DNA of 64,000 bases. Source: Eikenella longinqua. GTDB taxonomy: Bacteria; Pseudomonadota; Gammaproteobacteria; Burkholderiales; Neisseriaceae. Positions 16,358 to 24,683 of this stretch are shown here, one piece after another. The position numbers and the translations under genes are program-made. The stretch spans positions 1 through 64,000 of the forward strand of contig NZ_LXSL01000016.1 of assembly GCF_001648355.1 (NCBI RefSeq), read 5' to 3'. The notes beneath the pieces are model-generated. The model was not told where the DNA came from. It made no database searches and saw only the letters and a program-made list of their open reading frames with translations. Each line of letters opens with the position of its first letter. The first letter of the stretch is position 1.

Positions 16358-18622
16358 TCAGGCAGACTTCTGCTCCTGCCCGCCGCTGCCTTTGCTGAAC
16401 ACAATTTTCGTTGCCTGCCAGGCCACGCAGCAGCCGCCGGCGATAAACACCAAATCAGAAATGGTGCGAATCCAGCGCAGCATCACCAGCGAATCCTGCT
16501 GCATAAAGTGTTCGCTGCGCGCCATCCACAGGCCGTCGGTGATGGCGGCGTGGATTTGGATGATGCCGGCCGGCAGCAGGCTGGTGATAATCATGCCCAC
16601 CAAGCCCAAGTTCAGCAGCCAGAAGCCGTAGCTCATCAGCTTTTCTTCAAACTCGTAGTCCGGTTTCAGGTAGCGTGCTACCAAGAGCACGAAGCCCAAG
16701 GCGAGGAAGCCATACACGCCGAACAACGCGGCATGGGCGTGCACCGCAGTGGTGTTCAGGCCTTGCAGGTAAAACAGCGAAATCGGCGGGTTGATGAGGA
16801 AACCGAACACGCCGGCGCCGATCATGTTCCAAAACGCCACGGCCACAAAGCACATCAGCGGCCAGCGCAGGCGTTTCATCCACGGTGTGGCATGCTGGTA
16901 AGACCAATGCTCGTGCGCCTCTTTGCCCAGCAGGATCAGCGGCACCACTTCCAGCGCGGAGAAGGAAGCGCCCACAGCCATAATCGGCGTGGTGGTGCCG
17001 GAGAAATAGAGGTGATGGAAAGTGCCGGGCACGCCGCCGATCATAAACAGCGAAGCGGCCACAAGAGAAGCCACGGTGGCCGATTTGCGGCTCACCAAGC
17101 CCAGGGTGTAGAAAATAAAGGCCAGCGCCACGGTGGCAAACACTTCAAAGAAGCCTTCCACCCACAGGTGCACCACCCACCAGCGCCAGTATTCCATCAC
17201 GGTGAGGCTGTCGTGCTCGCCGTAGAACAGGCCCGGCGCATAAAACACGCCCACGCCCACCATGGAGGCCACGAAAATCGCCAGCAGGTTTTTATCGCTG
17301 GTTTTGTCTTTAAACGCAGCCACGGTGCAGCGCAGCATCAGGAACAACCACAGCAGGAGGCCGACCATCAGCAGAATCTGCCAGAAGCGGCCTAAATCCA
17401 AGTATTCGTAGCCCTGGTGGCCGAACCAGAAGTTCAGATGCGCGGGCATGGCGTGGCTCAAGGCCAGGAAGTTGCCGCCGTAGGAGCCGCCCACCACGAT
17501 AAACAGCGCCACAAACAGCGCGTTCACGCCCAGCGCCTGGAATTTCGGGTCTTTGCCGCCGTTCACCACCGGCGCGAGAAACAGGCCGGCGGTGAGGAAG
17601 CCGGTGGCAATCCAGAAAATGGCGGATTGCAAGTGCCAAGTGCGCACCAAGGCATAGGGGAACCAGTCGGAGAGCGGGATGCCGAAGAAGCGCTGGCCTT
17701 CCACCGTGTAGTGCGCGGTGAGCCCGCCGAGCAGGATTTGCACCACAAACAGCGCCACGGTGAGGAACACATATTTGCCCAGCGCGCGCTGCGAGGGGGT
17801 GAGCTGCACCTTGCTGATGGGGTCGCGCTCCGGCATTTGCGGATCGGGCTCGTGGCGGTGCAGGAACGACCAGCCCCACACGAGCAAGCCGATGCCGGCC
17901 AGCAAAAACACGATGCTGGCCACCGACCACATCACGTTTTCCGCAGTGGGCACGTTGTTGATGAGCGGCTCGTGCGGCCAGTTGTTGGTGTAGGTGGCGT
18001 TGTGGTCGGGGCGGTTGGTGGCGGAGGCCCAGGCCGTCAAGAAGAAGAAGTTGGTGAGGCGCTCGCGGCGTGCTTCATCCGGCAGCGTGTTGTTTTTCAT
18101 CGCGAAGTGTTCGCGCGTCTGCTCCATGGCAGGGTCGTTGCCGTAGAGCGCGATGTAGTACGGAGCCACGGTCCGGATGGCTTGGATGCGGGTGTCGCTG
18201 AGCACTACTTTGCCGTCGGCGCCCATGCGGCTGCCGTTGCGGTATTCTTCGGTCATGGCGGCTTTCAGCGCGGCCTGTTGATCGGCATTCAGCTCGTCGA
18301 ACATTTTGCCGTGCTGGGCTTGCGCGCTGATGTTCAGCCAGGCCACCAGCTCGCGGTGCAGCCAGTCGGCCGTCCAATCGGGGGCTTGGTAGGCACCGCG
18401 GCCGAGAATCGAGCCCAGCTCCATGCCGCCGGTGCTCTGCCAGGCGGATTGCCCGGCCAGGATGTCGGCCTTGCTGATGACGGTTTGCCCGTTGGCGGAT
18501 ACATAGGCTTCCGGGAAGGGCGGCGCCTTGCGGTACACCTCCACGCCCAGGTAGCCCAATATGGAGAAGGTTATCGTCAACACAATGATGAGCGACAACC
18601 AGAGTTTCTTATATTGTCCCAT
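16358..18622 (-). CDS. norB: Quinol-dependent nitric oxide reductase (qNOR)
   Basis: 754 residues. Reduces NO to N2O in the inner membrane using quinol, in denitrification and in defence against host NO. The N-terminal part (VSANGQTVISKADILAGQSA, 1-~230) is the extension that replaces NorC in the qNOR type. It is followed by the 12-helix haem-copper core with HLWVEGFFEVFATVALAF and GTFHHLYFSG histidine ligands. ATG 18622 is chosen because AGAGGA is spaced correctly only for it. No nitrite reductase gene is adjacent. Confidence 0.95.
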   Translation of the reverse strand: MGQYKKLWLSLIIVLTITFSILGYLGVEVYRKAPPFPEAYVSANGQTVISKADILAGQSAWQSTGGMELGSILGRGAYQAPDWTADWLHRELVAWLNISAQAQHGKMFDELNADQQAALKAAMTEEYRNGSRMGADGKVVLSDTRIQAIRTVAPYYIALYGNDPAMEQTREHFAMKNNTLPDEARRERLTNFFFLTAWASATNRPDHNATYTNNWPHEPLINNVPTAENVMWSVASIVFLLAGIGLLVWGWSFLHRHEPDPQMPERDPISKVQLTPSQRALGKYVFLTVALFVVQILLGGLTAHYTVEGQRFFGIPLSDWFPYALVRTWHLQSAIFWIATGFLTAGLFLAPVVNGGKDPKFQALGVNALFVALFIVVGGSYGGNFLALSHAMPAHLNFWFGHQGYEYLDLGRFWQILLMVGLLLWLFLMLRCTVAAFKDKTSDKNLLAIFVASMVGVGVFYAPGLFYGEHDSLTVMEYWRWWVVHLWVEGFFEVFATVALAFIFYTLGLVSRKSATVASLVAASLFMIGGVPGTFHHLYFSGTTTPIMAVGASFSALEVVPLILLGKEAHEHWSYQHATPWMKRLRWPLMCFVAVAFWNMIGAGVFGFLINPPISLFYLQGLNTTAVHAHAALFGVYGFLALGFVLLVARYLKPDYEFEEKLMSYGFWLLNLGLVGMIITSLLPAGIIQIHAAITDGLWMARSEHFMQQDSLVMLRWIRTISDLVFIAGGCCVAWQATKIVFSKGSGGQEQKSA

Positions 18623-18941
18623 GGTCATTCCTCTAGTGATGGTTTTGTTGGCGGCGGTTTGCGCCGTGATGCGGAAACGGAAAGCGGCTGTGCGGCGGGC
18701 AGTTTGCTGTTTGGCAGGCGTTTCAACCGTGCTGCACGCCGCGCGGCCGCATCCGTTCCCGCTGTCACTATAGCGATTTTGCGTGGGGAAATATCTAGCT
18801 AGAAAGTATGAATTTGTGTGAAGAAGCAGGCTGGAAAGGCTACCTGAAAAATGAAAAACCGTATTCCGGCATGGGAATACAGTTGGTGTGGCAAGCAACG
18901 GGAAGGCTACCTGAAAATTTCAGGTAGCCCCTCATCCACCA
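18623..18941. other. Gap between norB and nagZ
   Basis: Holds the norB leader, an imperfect palindrome around CTAGCTAG (about 18792-18808), two DUS in direct orientation and an inverted DUS pair. No NsrR or FNR box matched well enough to call. No gene seen. Confidence 0.5.
18905..18929. terminator. Inverted DUS pair after nagZ
   Basis: GGCTACCTGAAA and TTTCAGGTAGCC abut, 13 bases beyond the nagZ stop on its minus strand. Confidence 0.55.
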
Positions 18942-20024
18942 TCAAAACGCCTCGCCCACTTTCACGCCGCCGGCCACATCCTGCGGCGAGGCCAGCGCGG
19001 CGGTGAAGGCTTGGGCGGCTTGAAATTCGGGTTGCGCCATCACCGCGGCATAGTCGGCACTCGTGCCGCGCCCGGCCATGTATTGCCAGCGCGCGGCCAG
19101 CTGCGGGTTTTCAGGTAGCCTGAAGCCTTCCAGCAGTTCGTCCACCCAATCCGGGCGGTTGCACACCAACACAATATCGCAGCCGGCGGCAAAGGATTGC
19201 GCCGCCCGCTCGCGGATGCCGCCTGCCGCGCCCGCACCTTCCATGGTGAGGTCGTCAGAAAAAATCACGCCGTTGAAACCCAGCTCCTGCCGCAGAATCT
19301 GCTTCAGCCACACGCCGGAGAAACCGGCCGGCTGATTGTCCACCGCCGGATACACCACGTGCGCCGGCATCACGGCGGCCATGCCCGCGGCAGCCAAAGC
19401 GCGGAAGGGCTGGATATCCGCCGCCATCAGCTCGGCCAGGCTGCGCGGGTCTTCCGGCAGCACATGGTGGCTGTCGCCCGCCACAAAGCCGTGGCCAGGA
19501 AAATGTTTGCCGCAGCTCTGCATGCCGCCGCGGTTCAGGCCGCGTTGCAGCGCCAAAGCCAGCGCGCCCACGATTTCGGCCTGGCGGTGGAAGCTGCGGT
19601 TGCCAATCACGGCGCACTGCCCCCAATCCAAATCCAGCACCGGCGTAAACGACAAATCCACGCCGCAGGCGCGCAGCTCCGCCGCCAGTACCCAGCCTAT
19701 TTTCTCCGCCGCCGCTTCCGCCGCAGCCTGCCCCTGTTCTTCCCAGATTTTGCCCAGCACGTTCATGGCCGGCAGGCGGGTGAAGCCTTCGATAAAACGC
19801 TGCACGCGCCCGCCTTCGTGGTCCACTGCAATCACCAGCTCCGGCGTACGCAGCGCCTTGATTTCGGCGCACAACTCCTGAAGCTGGCTGCGGCTCTGAT
19901 AATTGCGGCGAAATAAAATCACCCCGCCCACGGCCGGATGCAGCAGGCGCTGTTTTTCTTCTTCGGTCAAACGGTAGGCGGCAACATCGGCCATAACCGG
20001 GCCGCGCGGCAGGCAAACTGGCAT
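18942..20024 (-). CDS. nagZ: Beta-N-acetylglucosaminidase NagZ
   Basis: 360 residues, glycoside hydrolase family 3, cytoplasmic. Removes GlcNAc from anhydro-muropeptides in cell-wall recycling. Motifs: VIAVDHEGGRVQRF near 85, LSFTPVLDLDWG, the catalytic His loop KHFPGHGFVAGDSHH, and the nucleophile aspartate in GVIFSDDLTMEGA. ATG 20024 (MPVCLPRGPVMADVAAY) aligns with neisserial NagZ and follows AGAAAG. One DUS lies in the coding sequence, read as RLPENP. Confidence 0.93.
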   Translation of the reverse strand: MPVCLPRGPVMADVAAYRLTEEEKQRLLHPAVGGVILFRRNYQSRSQLQELCAEIKALRTPELVIAVDHEGGRVQRFIEGFTRLPAMNVLGKIWEEQGQAAAEAAAEKIGWVLAAELRACGVDLSFTPVLDLDWGQCAVIGNRSFHRQAEIVGALALALQRGLNRGGMQSCGKHFPGHGFVAGDSHHVLPEDPRSLAELMAADIQPFRALAAAGMAAVMPAHVVYPAVDNQPAGFSGVWLKQILRQELGFNGVIFSDDLTMEGAGAAGGIRERAAQSFAAGCDIVLVCNRPDWVDELLEGFRLPENPQLAARWQYMAGRGTSADYAAVMAQPEFQAAQAFTAALASPQDVAGGVKVGEAF

Positions 20025-20183
20025 ATCAATCTTTCTGCATATCAATGAAAGCGCGGATTTCATCACTTCCGCCGCCAAAACACAAGCCGCAGCCTTTTAA
20101 TTCTGGTAAAACCGATTGAAACGGCGCGGCGGAAATGTTGTAATGCCAGCCGTTATTTTCTTTGTCCTCAATTAGGGAGTGTT

Positions 20184-20951
20184 ATGCAAAAAAATATGTT
20201 CCGCACCGGTTTGCTGGCCGCCGCCGTGATGTTTGCCCTGGCCGCCTGTAACCAACAGCCCGCTTCCGGCAGCGCTTCTGCCCCGGCAGCCGCTTCTTCG
20301 GCTTCCGCCGCCGCAACCGCCAGCGCCCCCGCCGCTTCCGGCGCCCTGGCCAATATGAACGACCAGCAGAAAGCCAGCTTCTTAATCGGCTACCTGCAAG
20401 GCACCCAGCTCAAAGAAGCCAGCGACAGCGGCATGGAATTGGATATGGAAGCCGTGGTGAAAGGCCTGCAAGCCGGCATGGCCAGCGAGCCGCAGCCCGT
20501 GAGCGATGAAGAAGCCAACAACATCCTCCAGCAATACCAAGCCTCGCAGATGGCCAAGCTCGCCACCCGCCAGCAAGAAGAAGGCAAAACCTTCCTCGAA
20601 GCCAACAAAGCCAAAGAAGGCGTGAAAACCACTGCTTCCGGCCTGCAATACAGCGTGAAAACCGAAGGCACCGGCAAACAGCCCAACGCCAACAGCACCG
20701 TTACCGTACACTACGAAGGCAAGCTGCTCGACGGCACCGTGTTCGACAGCTCCATCCAGCGCGGCGAGCCCGCCACCTTCAAGCTGAACCAAGTCATCAA
20801 AGGCTGGACCGAAGGCCTGCAACTGATGAAAGAAGGCGGCGAATACACCCTCTACATCCCCGCCGAGCTCGCCTACGGTGAAAAAGGCAGCGGCAACATC
20901 CCGCCCAATGCCGTGCTCGTGTTTAACGTGAAGCTGATTAAAGTCCAGTAA
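20184..20951 (+). CDS. FKBP-type peptidyl-prolyl isomerase lipoprotein (Mip/FkpA-like)
   Basis: 255 residues. Signal peptide with lipobox LAAC (Cys22), then an Ala/Ser-rich linker, an FKBP N-terminal dimerisation domain (~55-145) and an FKBP catalytic domain (TVTVHYEGKLLDGTVFDSS ... IPAELAYGEKGSGNIPPN). Accelerates proline isomerisation in exported proteins; the neisserial homologue is Mip. AGGGAG precedes the ATG. Monocistronic. Confidence 0.88.
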   Translation: MQKNMFRTGLLAAAVMFALAACNQQPASGSASAPAAASSASAAATASAPAASGALANMNDQQKASFLIGYLQGTQLKEASDSGMELDMEAVVKGLQAGMASEPQPVSDEEANNILQQYQASQMAKLATRQQEEGKTFLEANKAKEGVKTTASGLQYSVKTEGTGKQPNANSTVTVHYEGKLLDGTVFDSSIQRGEPATFKLNQVIKGWTEGLQLMKEGGEYTLYIPAELAYGEKGSGNIPPNAVLVFNVKLIKVQ

Positions 20952-20968
20952 GCCGTCAGCCACCCCAA

Positions 20969-21010
20969 AGACTACCTGAAAAGCAAAAAGCATTTTCAGG
21001 TAGCCTTTTG
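20969..21010 (+). terminator. Imperfect inverted DUS pair after the FKBP gene
   Basis: AGACTACCTGAAAAGC (one mismatch to the DUS) faces GCATTTTCAGGTAGCCTT. A second pair follows at 21031-21081. Confidence 0.5.
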
Positions 21011-21118
21011 TTTAGCCCCAAACACATCCAGGCTACCTGAAAAAGAAACCCAAACCCCTATCACAACTTTTCAGGTAGCCTCTATAATCCCCCATCCCTA
21101 TCCAGCGAAACGCCCACC

Positions 21119-22072
21119 ATGCAAAAAATCTTCGTCCTCTACACCGGCGGCACCATCGGCATGAAATCCACTCCCTCCGGTCTCCTTCCCGACACCGAGC
21201 TCGCCGAAAGCGCCCTCCGCCCCTACTCAAGCCAAGCCACCTTCCACTGGCACATCTGCCAGCCCCTCATCGACAGCTCCAACCTCACCCCCGCACACTG
21301 GGCAGAATGGCTCGCCATCATCCAAGCCGCCCTCCCCGCACACGACGGCATCCTCGTCCTCCACGGCACCGACACCCTCGCCTACACCGCCAACCTCCTC
21401 GCCCTCGCCCTCGACAACCAAGCCAAACCCATCGTCCTCACCGGCTCGCAAAAGCCCTACCACGCCCCGCACAGCGACGCCCCCGCCAACCTCCGCACCG
21501 CCGTTGCCGCCCTGCAAAACCCCCAGTTGCACAGCACCGTCATCGCCTTCGACGGCCGGCTCTACCCCGCCATCGGCAGCAGCAAATACAGCACCGAACG
21601 CGACGACGGCTTCGACAACCCCCACTTCGGCACCTGGCAGCCCGGCCAAGCCCAGCCCCACAGCCTGCTCAGCCCCCTGAGCGCCCAATTCCAGCCCCAA
21701 GCCCGCGTGTGCAGCCACCTGCTCACCCCCGGCAGCAGCGCCGAACAAATCGCCCACAGCCTGCGCCACTTCCCCCAACAGGCCGCCATCCTCCTCGGCT
21801 ACGGCCAAGGCCACGCCCCCGAAAGCCCCGAGCTGCTCCACGCCATCCAGCACTTCACCCAACACGGCGGCCTCCTGCTCAACCTCAGTCAAGCCCACCA
21901 CGGCCGCACCGGCACCGACTACGCCCAAGGCAACGCCCTGCGCCAAGCCGGCGCCGTGGGCGGCGGCAAATGCAACATCGAAACCGCCACCGCCCTCATG
22001 ACCCTCGCCGCCGGCAACCGCTGGACAGCCGGCCAGCTGCAACAAGCCCTGCAACAGCTCGGTTTAGCCTGA
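21119..22072 (+). CDS. ansA: L-asparaginase, type I (cytoplasmic)
   Basis: 317 residues. Hydrolyses asparagine to aspartate and ammonia. The first nucleophile loop is YTGGTIGM (Thr9, Thr12) at the very N-terminus, and the second motif is LVLHGTDTLAYTAN near 77-90. No signal peptide, so the low-affinity cytoplasmic form. Lysine of the triad lies in ITLTGSQKPYHA-like VLTGSQKPYH. A DUS hairpin follows. Monocistronic. Confidence 0.9.
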   Translation: MQKIFVLYTGGTIGMKSTPSGLLPDTELAESALRPYSSQATFHWHICQPLIDSSNLTPAHWAEWLAIIQAALPAHDGILVLHGTDTLAYTANLLALALDNQAKPIVLTGSQKPYHAPHSDAPANLRTAVAALQNPQLHSTVIAFDGRLYPAIGSSKYSTERDDGFDNPHFGTWQPGQAQPHSLLSPLSAQFQPQARVCSHLLTPGSSAEQIAHSLRHFPQQAAILLGYGQGHAPESPELLHAIQHFTQHGGLLLNLSQAHHGRTGTDYAQGNALRQAGAVGGGKCNIETATALMTLAAGNRWTAGQLQQALQQLGLA

Positions 22073-22088
22073 TTGCCCCGCAGCACAA

Positions 22089-22131
22089 AAGGCTACCTGA
22101 AAAACTGATAAACGGTTTTTCAGGTAGCCTT
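22089..22131 (+). terminator. Inverted DUS pair after ansA
   Basis: AAGGCTACCTGAAAAAC pairs with GTTTTTCAGGTAGCCTT (17 bases, nine-base loop), followed by T's. Positioned to serve both ansA and the convergent RDD gene. Confidence 0.65.
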
Positions 22132-22147
22132 CTTTCGCTTATAACTG

Positions 22148-22723
22148 CTATGTAAAAACGACAAAAGTTCCAGCTATCATGTCTTGAAGCGTTTGACGAT
22201 TACGTTTTTTGTTATACATCATCACAAAACAAATAAAATATATAGATGCTGGGATAATGAAAATAAACGGCCACCCACAATATTTAGCTATTGGATAAGT
22301 AATAACTTTCAACAAAAAAGCAAATGCAACTTCACGCACTAATACATATCGCAAAAATCCAGGACTCTCTCCATTCTCAGCAATCACTTTAATGCCAATT
22401 ATCATCTGGCCAATTGATTGGCCTTTTATGCTCATAAAAATTAATTCGAGTATTGTCCATGGCACCAATAAAATTCCCGTTACTACCATTGCCATTACAA
22501 CTGTATCACCACTTGAACCCATAGCAAGCACCGCTTGAGATAAAGTAGCTAAAAACGAGAATCCGAAAATTACAAATAGAAGCCTATCCAATAATCCTGA
22601 TATTAATCTCAGTCCTGGTGTAGCCAGTTCTAATTCTCTACTATCCTGATTTCCTACTGGCTGCATTACGATAATTCTAGAATTTGAAATATTTCCTTGT
22701 TCATCGGATTGGAGTTTGCTCAT
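22148..22723 (-). CDS. RDD-family membrane protein
   Basis: 191 residues with four or five membrane helices. The Arg-Asp motif reads GLLDRLL near 45-50, and the second RDD block is KGQSIGQMIIGIKVI near 105-120, followed by the terminal QTLQDMIAGT. Function unknown; some RDD proteins are Na+/H+ antiporters. Base composition is much more AT rich than its neighbours (isoleucine and lysine codons in A/T), which suggests later acquisition. ATG 22723; weak ribosome site. Confidence 0.75.
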   Translation of the reverse strand: MSKLQSDEQGNISNSRIIVMQPVGNQDSRELELATPGLRLISGLLDRLLFVIFGFSFLATLSQAVLAMGSSGDTVVMAMVVTGILLVPWTILELIFMSIKGQSIGQMIIGIKVIAENGESPGFLRYVLVREVAFAFLLKVITYPIAKYCGWPFIFIIPASIYFICFVMMYNKKRNRQTLQDMIAGTFVVFT

Positions 22724-22840
22724 GCTGTTTTCCCCAATTTATATCCAATAACTAAAAAGCACATTATTTAAGAGATGGATAATTAAACGCGCTTGTTTTC
22801 AGGTAGCTACCTAGCAAAACAAGCGCGTTTATCAATCACC

Positions 22841-24259
22841 TTACAGCGAGTAATACATTTCAAATTCCAGCGGGTGCGGTGCCATGCGGATGCGGCGCAC
22901 GTCTTCTTCCTTGAGGGCGATGTAGCTGTTGATCCAATCTTGGCTGAATACGCCGCCGCGCAGCAGGAATTCGTGGTCGGCTTTGAGGGCTTCCAGCGCT
23001 TCTTCCAGGGAGGCGCACACGGTGGGCACGAGCGCGTCTTCTTCCGGCGGCAGGTCGTAGAGATTTTTGTCGGCCGGGTCGCCGGGGTGGATTTTGTTTT
23101 GGATGCCGTCGAGCCCGGCCATCAGAAGCGCGGCAAACATGAGGTAGGGGTTGGCCGTGGGGTCGGGGAAGCGCACTTCCACGCGGCGGGCTTTCACGCT
23201 GTGCACGGTGGGGATGCGGATGGAAGCGGAGCGGTTTTTGGCGGAATAGGCCAATTTGGTGGGCGCTTCAAAGTGCGGCACGAGGCGTTTGTAGGAGTTG
23301 GTGGAGGGGTTGGCGATGGCGTTGAGGGCTTTGGCGTGTTTGATGATGCCGCCGATGTAGTAGAGGGCGGTGTCGCTCAAGCCGGCGTAGCCGTCGCCGG
23401 CAAACAGGTTTTGGCCGTTTTTCCAGATGGATTGGTGCACGTGCATGCCGCTGCCGTTGTCGCCCATCAGGGGTTTGGGCATGAAGGTGGCGGTTTTGCC
23501 GAAGTTGTGCGCCACGTTGTGGATCACGTATTTCATGTCTTGGGTTTGGTCGGCACGGTGCACGAGGGTGCTGAATTTGGTGCCGATTTCCATCTGGCTG
23601 CCGGTGCCCACTTCGCCATGGTGCACTTCTACGGGAATGCCGATTTCTTCCAAGATATTGACCATGGCGGAGCGCAAGTCTTGCCCGCTGTCCACGGGGG
23701 CAACGGGAGCGTAGCCGCCTTTCACCGTCGGGCGATGGCCGGTGTTTTGGCCTTCCAGGTGCAGGCCGCTGGCCCAGGCGCCGCTTTCGGAGGTGATTTC
23801 GAAGCGGACTTTGTGCATATGGGTTTCAAATTCGATGCCGTCGAACACGAAAAATTCGGGCTCGGGTCCGAAATAGGCGGTGTCGCCCACGCCGCTGGCT
23901 TTGAGGTAGGCTTCGGCGCGGCGGGCAATGGAGCGCGGGTCGCGGTCGTAGCCTTGGCCGCTGGCGGGATCGATCACGTCGCAAGTGAGCACCACGGTGG
24001 CGTCGTCGTAGAAGGGGTCGATGAAGGCAGTGGCCGGGTCGGGGCGCAGCAGCATATCGGAGGCCTGTACGCCTTTCCAGCCGCCGATGGAGGAGCCGTC
24101 GAAGGGCTGGCCGTTTTCAAACCATTCTTCCGGGTCTTCCAGCACCACGGAAGCGGGCACGGTGAAATGGTGCTGCTTGCCCTTGGTGTCGGTAAAGCGC
24201 AAATCGACGAAACGCACGTCGTTTTCTTCAATCATTCTCACTACATCGGTAACGGACAT
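22841..24259 (-). CDS. glnA: Glutamine synthetase, type I beta
   Basis: 472 residues. Makes glutamine from glutamate, ammonia and ATP. Markers: PFDGSSIGGWKGV near 50, the metal-site GPEPEFFVFDGIEFE near 130, NGSGMHVHQS near 265, and the adenylylation site NLYDLPPEE near 400, which marks the adenylylatable beta subtype. ATG 24259 follows AAGGAGTG. Monocistronic here; no ntrBC follows. Confidence 0.95.
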   Translation of the reverse strand: MSVTDVVRMIEENDVRFVDLRFTDTKGKQHHFTVPASVVLEDPEEWFENGQPFDGSSIGGWKGVQASDMLLRPDPATAFIDPFYDDATVVLTCDVIDPASGQGYDRDPRSIARRAEAYLKASGVGDTAYFGPEPEFFVFDGIEFETHMHKVRFEITSESGAWASGLHLEGQNTGHRPTVKGGYAPVAPVDSGQDLRSAMVNILEEIGIPVEVHHGEVGTGSQMEIGTKFSTLVHRADQTQDMKYVIHNVAHNFGKTATFMPKPLMGDNGSGMHVHQSIWKNGQNLFAGDGYAGLSDTALYYIGGIIKHAKALNAIANPSTNSYKRLVPHFEAPTKLAYSAKNRSASIRIPTVHSVKARRVEVRFPDPTANPYLMFAALLMAGLDGIQNKIHPGDPADKNLYDLPPEEDALVPTVCASLEEALEALKADHEFLLRGGVFSQDWINSYIALKEEDVRRIRMAPHPLEFEMYYSL

Positions 24260-24683
24260 GGTGGCACTCCTTTGTGCGGAAACAAAATCAAGCGGCCATT
24301 CTGCCACAACTGCCGCCCGGCGGTATAGATTTTTATCATATCCTATCCGGCACCGCACCCTGCAAGAGTAAAAGGATACCTGAAAAATATCTTCAACGAA
24401 GTTAAGATGCCGAAGCCGTTTTTCAGGTAGCCTCAGCTTCGCCACAACAGCGCATGGGAAAATCCGCTTTAAGCATTTTAACTTCGCTAAAACTCACTTT
24501 CTTCGTTTTCAGGTAGCCTTTTCAGGTAGCCTCCATGCGGTTTGGCAGGCCGCACGCAAACCAGCCAACATACAATCACAGCAAACTGCCGCTTGAAAAC
24601 CCGCCGCCCGCCCCCACGTTGCCCCGCAATGAGGAAAATCCAAAGCCTCAACCCTATTTCAACCGAGATAACAAGAGAAAACA
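24260..24683. other. glnA-lon divergent gap
   Basis: 424 bases holding both divergent promoters (not resolved), a diverged DUS (GGATACCTGAAAA, ~24372), further DUS near 24424, 24509 and 24523, and fragments of the mosaic intergenic repeat (CTTCAACGAAGTTAA; TTTTAACTTCGCTAAAACTC). No gene seen. Confidence 0.6.

Noticed and set aside
17417..18802. Long plus-strand frame opposite norB
   Set aside because: Low-complexity His/Val/Gly composition with no family motifs; shadow of the qNOR gene.
18792..18808. Imperfect palindrome around CTAGCTAG upstream of norB as an NsrR or FNR site
   Set aside because: It does not match either consensus well enough, and lies ~170 bases from the start.
22793..24328. 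511-residue plus-strand frame opposite glnA
   Set aside because: Phe/His/Val/Gly-rich mirror reading; glutamine synthetase is certain on the minus strand.
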